Of a DNA stretch of 64,000 nt, positions 61,669 through 64,000 are shown piece by piece. Source of the DNA: Ilumatobacter sp. GTDB taxonomy: Bacteria > Actinomycetota > Acidimicrobiia > Acidimicrobiales > Ilumatobacteraceae. The stretch lies in assembly GCF_030065885.1 (NCBI RefSeq), contig NZ_JASJCS010000009.1, positions 35,308 through 99,307 of the forward strand, read 5' to 3'. The notes beneath the pieces are model-generated. The model saw only the letters and a list, made by a program, of their open reading frames with translations, did not search any database and was not told where the DNA came from. Position 1 is the stretch's first letter, and every line of letters begins with the position of its first letter. A program made the translations under genes and the position numbers.

Positions 61669-62151
61669 ATGGCGAAGGTTCGCTTCGAGGTCCGTCACGA
61701 GTTCACGTCGTCCGCACGCATCGTGTGGGACGAGCTCGTCGACTGGGAGGGCCATGCCGCGTGGGTGCCGCTGACGCGGATGGAGGTCGATCCGGGTGAC
61801 CCCACCGCCGTGGGGGCGACCTTCACCGCCTACACGGGCGTTGGGCGGCTCGCGTTGCCGGACCGGATGCGAGTCGTCCGGTGCGACTGGACCGACTCGT
61901 CGTCGACGGGAGACTGCGAGGTCGAGAAGCTCGGACCGGTCCTGACGGGTCGGGCCGGCTTCACGGTCGAGCCCGCAGACGGCGACCGCGCCGTGTTGCA
62001 CTGGTTCGAGGACGTGACCGTGCCGTACACCCCTCAGTTCGTGGCACCGGTGCTCGGCAAGATCGGTGCGGCCGGCTTCCGCGCCGGCATGCGCAGGCTC
62101 GCCAAGCAGCTGACGCAGCGCGGCCCGGAGGCGCCTGCTCCACCGAGCTGA
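61669..62151 (+). CDS. SRPBCC-family protein
   Basis: A 160-residue START-like protein: FEVRHEFTSSARIVWDELVDWEGHAAWVP at the N terminus, a central GPVLTGRAGFTVEPADGDRAVLHW, and a C-terminal helix AGFRAGMRRLAKQLTQ. It is of the actinobacterial SRPBCC type that binds hydrophobic ligands. It is close upstream of the SDR gene (51 nt) but each has its own TANNNT box. Confidence 0.9.
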   Translation: MAKVRFEVRHEFTSSARIVWDELVDWEGHAAWVPLTRMEVDPGDPTAVGATFTAYTGVGRLALPDRMRVVRCDWTDSSSTGDCEVEKLGPVLTGRAGFTVEPADGDRAVLHWFEDVTVPYTPQFVAPVLGKIGAAGFRAGMRRLAKQLTQRGPEAPAPPS

Positions 62152-62190
62152 ACGCGTGGCGGCTGCGCGCCGCCTCGGCACACGTCGCCG

Positions 62191-62196
62191 TAAGCT
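62191..62196 (+). promoter_or_regulatory. Candidate -10 box of a leaderless transcript
   Basis: TAAGCT is 6 nt before the GTG at 62203. Confidence 0.5.
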
Positions 62197-62202
62197 CCGG
62201 CC

Positions 62203-63069
62203 GTGGGCTGGGACATCGCCGGCAAGCACGTGATCGTGACCGGTGGCAACTCCGGGATCGGGAAGGCGACCGCGGAAGAGCTCGCGAGGCGTGGCGCCCG
62301 GGTCATGATCACCGCCCGCGACCGCACCCGTGGCGAGACCGCAGCCGCCGACATCCGGCGAGCCGCAGGGGCCGAGGTCGCTATGGGTCTCGTCGACCTC
62401 TCCGATCTCGGCTCGATCCGTCGCTTCGCCGAGCAGTACCTCGGTGACCACGATCGGCTCGACGTCCTGGTCAACAACGCGGGCGTCATGAGCGGCGGTC
62501 GCCGGTTCACGCCCGACGGCTTCGAATGGACCTTCGGGGTGAACCATCTCGGTCCGTTCCTCTTGACGAACCTGCTGCTCGAGTCGATGATCTCGAGCGC
62601 ACCCGCCCGCATCGTCAACGTCAGCTCCGGTGCCCACCGCAGCGCGGCGGACGGGCTCGACATCGACACTGTTGCGAGTGGCGCAGGCGGCTACTCGGCA
62701 TCGAAGGCGTATGCGAGGTCGAAGCTGGCCAACATCCTGTTCACGGTCGAGCTCGAGCGGCGGCTCGACGACACCGGCGTCATCGCCAAGGCCCTCCACC
62801 CCGGTGTCGTCGCCACCTCGTTCGGCAAGGGGGACGAGGGGGCCCGATGGATGGGCCTGCTGATGACCGTGCTGAAGCCGGTGCTCCGCAAGCCGTCGCA
62901 GGGCGCTTCGACGTCGGTGTTCCTCGCGACCGCCGACGACGACGTGGTCGGCCGGGCGCTGTACTGGTCGGACTCGTCACCCGACGAACCGATTGCCGCG
63001 GCTGTCGATCCCGACGCCGCTCGCCGCCTGTGGTCGCTCAGCGAGCGACTCACCCGGCTCGAGCGCTGA
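62203..63069 (+). CDS. SDR-family oxidoreductase (retinol dehydrogenase-like)
   Basis: A 288-residue classical SDR of the retinol-dehydrogenase/WWOX-like group: VIVTGGNSGIGKATAEELAR (about 10-29), VLVNNAGVM near 88-96, NVSSGAH with catalytic Ser near 142, and YARSKLANILF with Tyr/Lys near 170-174. TARDRTRGE after beta-2 suggests NADP preference. The substrate is unknown. The GTG start lies 6 nt after TAAGCT. Confidence 0.93.
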   Translation: MGWDIAGKHVIVTGGNSGIGKATAEELARRGARVMITARDRTRGETAAADIRRAAGAEVAMGLVDLSDLGSIRRFAEQYLGDHDRLDVLVNNAGVMSGGRRFTPDGFEWTFGVNHLGPFLLTNLLLESMISSAPARIVNVSSGAHRSAADGLDIDTVASGAGGYSASKAYARSKLANILFTVELERRLDDTGVIAKALHPGVVATSFGKGDEGARWMGLLMTVLKPVLRKPSQGASTSVFLATADDDVVGRALYWSDSSPDEPIAAAVDPDAARRLWSLSERLTRLER

Positions 63070-63120
63070 TCGGGCTGCGTCACGGCACCTGTTCGCCGGT
63101 TGCCCGTCGATCACACACCC

Positions 63121-63915
63121 TCAGCGGGTGGCGGTGTAGCAGAACCGCGCCAGCAGGCCGGCGTCGATCGCGTCCAGCGTCTCCCGCCGCCTCCCCGCAC
63201 GTTCGTCGTAGGGCTCGTCACCCATCGATTGCCGGAGATCCGCCTCGTGGTCGGCCATCGCGTCGATCCAGCGAGCCTGCGTGGCCCGGTACTCGGCGGT
63301 CACGTCGACGGCCTCGATCTCGCCGAAGCCGGCCGACCGGAGCAGGCTGACGTAGCTCGTCGGCACCGCCACCGCCGGCGGGCCCGTCCGGTGCGCTCGC
63401 CGACGCTCGGCATGCGTCAGACCCGGTCGGGGCTCGATGACCAGGAACGCCAGACGACCTCCGGGCTTCAAGACCCTCCGACACGCTCTCAGCACGGAGA
63501 GCTTGCGGCGGACTCAACACAGGAGGTCGCCGTGCACGACCGCGTCGACTGACCTCGACCGCAACGGGATCGACTCGGCGTCGCCCTGGACCGCCGCGCT
63601 CCGTTCGGCCAGGCCGTCGGCCACCGCTCGCTCTCGCGTGACACGGCTGCCGTCGAGGACCGGATCGACGCTGACGACCGAGCAACCGTGACGACTGGCG
63701 AGATACAACCCCGGCCAGCCACAGCCCGAACCGACGTCGAGCAACCGACGGCCCGGCGCGAGCATCAGGGCCTCCCCGAGCGCGTTCGCCTGGTCGCGAG
63801 TCGTGTAGCCGCTTGCCTGGTAGTCGGTGCCGAGCGTGGCGAGCTCTGCGGCGAGCGCCGCGGGCGTCCCCGATTCGGCGTAGCGCTCGGCGAACCGCTC
63901 GACGTCGTCGACCAT
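63121..63915 (-). CDS. SAM-dependent methyltransferase selenoprotein (in-frame TGA at 63514-63516)
   Basis: Read through one TGA, the frame gives 264 residues of a class I methyltransferase: RRLLDVGSGCGWPGLYLA (motif I, about 56-73), VVSVDPVL (acidic end of beta-2), QGDAESIPLRSRSVDAVVH, then GDLLC-U-VRRKLSVLRACRRVLKPGGRLAF. Sec 134 follows Cys 133, giving a Cys-Sec pair after beta-4, and RVLKPGG, the standard post-motif segment, continues in frame. A perfect SECIS-like hairpin follows the TGA. A vicinal Cys-Sec pair suggests a soft-metal or arsenic/selenium substrate, but that is inference. Gene callers would give a truncated protein plus an orphan piece. Confidence 0.83.
63485..63502 (-). 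promoter_or_regulatory. Candidate bacterial SECIS hairpin for the methyltransferase gene
   Basis: On the minus strand, GCTCTC (63502-63497) pairs perfectly with GAGAGC (63490-63485) around CGTGCT. The loop begins 17 nt after the TGA and starts C-G-U-G, the same distance and loop start as in the SelW-like gene. Confidence 0.72.
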
Positions 63916-64000
63916 GCCACCAGTGTCGCGGTTCTGGGCTGTCGGCGCGACGGCGGGCCGATCGTTCGAGCGATGACGCCCGCATCGCGCACGGCGAGAC

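Overview
The window looks like chromosome of a free-living, high-GC actinobacterium, most likely of class Acidimicrobiia (an Ilumatobacter-like lineage). The grounds are strong GC skew at third codon positions, actinobacterial families (DGPF/ECF42 pair, deazaflavin-type Ddn protein, SARP regulator), the aerobic benzoyl-CoA (Box) pathway, and many start codons placed 6-8 nt after a TANNNT box, as in leaderless actinobacterial mRNAs. I see no rRNA, tRNA, CRISPR array, insertion sequence, prophage or replication origin. The lineage call is inference.

The most striking feature is three genes with an in-frame TGA exactly where a redox cysteine is expected, each followed by a hairpin placed and looped like a bacterial SECIS element. 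They are a SelW-like Rdx protein (3603-3872, Cys-x-x-Sec), a DUF3179 membrane-anchored protein (38728-39798, Sec-Pro-Leu-Cys) and a SAM-dependent methyltransferase (63121-63915, Cys-Sec). A standard gene caller would truncate or split all three. Together they argue that this organism decodes UGA as selenocysteine, although the Sec machinery genes are not in this window.

Layout: 1-5.5 kb holds the 5' end of glgC, a lipoprotein, ppc, the SelW-like selenoprotein, a cold-shock protein, a DUF503 protein and a PhyH dioxygenase. 5.6-11 kb holds a histidine kinase/NarL regulator pair and a MacB-type ABC ATPase with its FtsX permease. 11-17 kb holds an LtrA protein and an upper-glycolysis block: a eukaryote-type tandem phosphofructokinase, a DUF2090 class I aldolase and a PPi-type phosphofructokinase. 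17-24.4 kb is accessory in character: a protein with the eCIS-cargo N-terminal signature, an SDR, a TIR membrane protein, and a five-gene minus-strand unit (secreted peptide, lipoprotein, peptidoglycan-binding adaptor, ABC ATPase, permease) preceded by AT-rich DNA. 24.8-30.6 kb holds an F420/FMN-type oxidase, an enoyl-CoA hydratase, boxB, boxC and a TauD-family dioxygenase.

30.6-44.4 kb contains small membrane or secreted proteins, a YihY/BrkB protein, a VOC protein, a TetR-controlled YbhF/YbhS-like ABC-2 exporter (two separate ATPases), the DUF3179 selenoprotein, a nuclease-like protein, and a TetR gene with two 22-bp operators between it and a divergent SRPBCC gene, followed by another ABC-2 exporter. 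44.5-50.4 kb is a giant SARP-cyclase-ATPase-TPR regulator divergent from an MMPL transporter. Their intergenic DNA carries two opposed sets of GGTTGCG heptamers at 11- and 22-bp spacing, the expected architecture of a SARP operator. 50.4-64 kb holds a sulfurtransferase, a quinone oxidoreductase, a Ddn-like protein, a MerR regulator, a hydantoinase/carbamoylase-type amidohydrolase, a thioesterase, hydrolases, the ECF42 sigma factor with its DGPF partner, an OpgC-like acyltransferase, DinB, SRPBCC and SDR proteins, and the methyltransferase selenoprotein.
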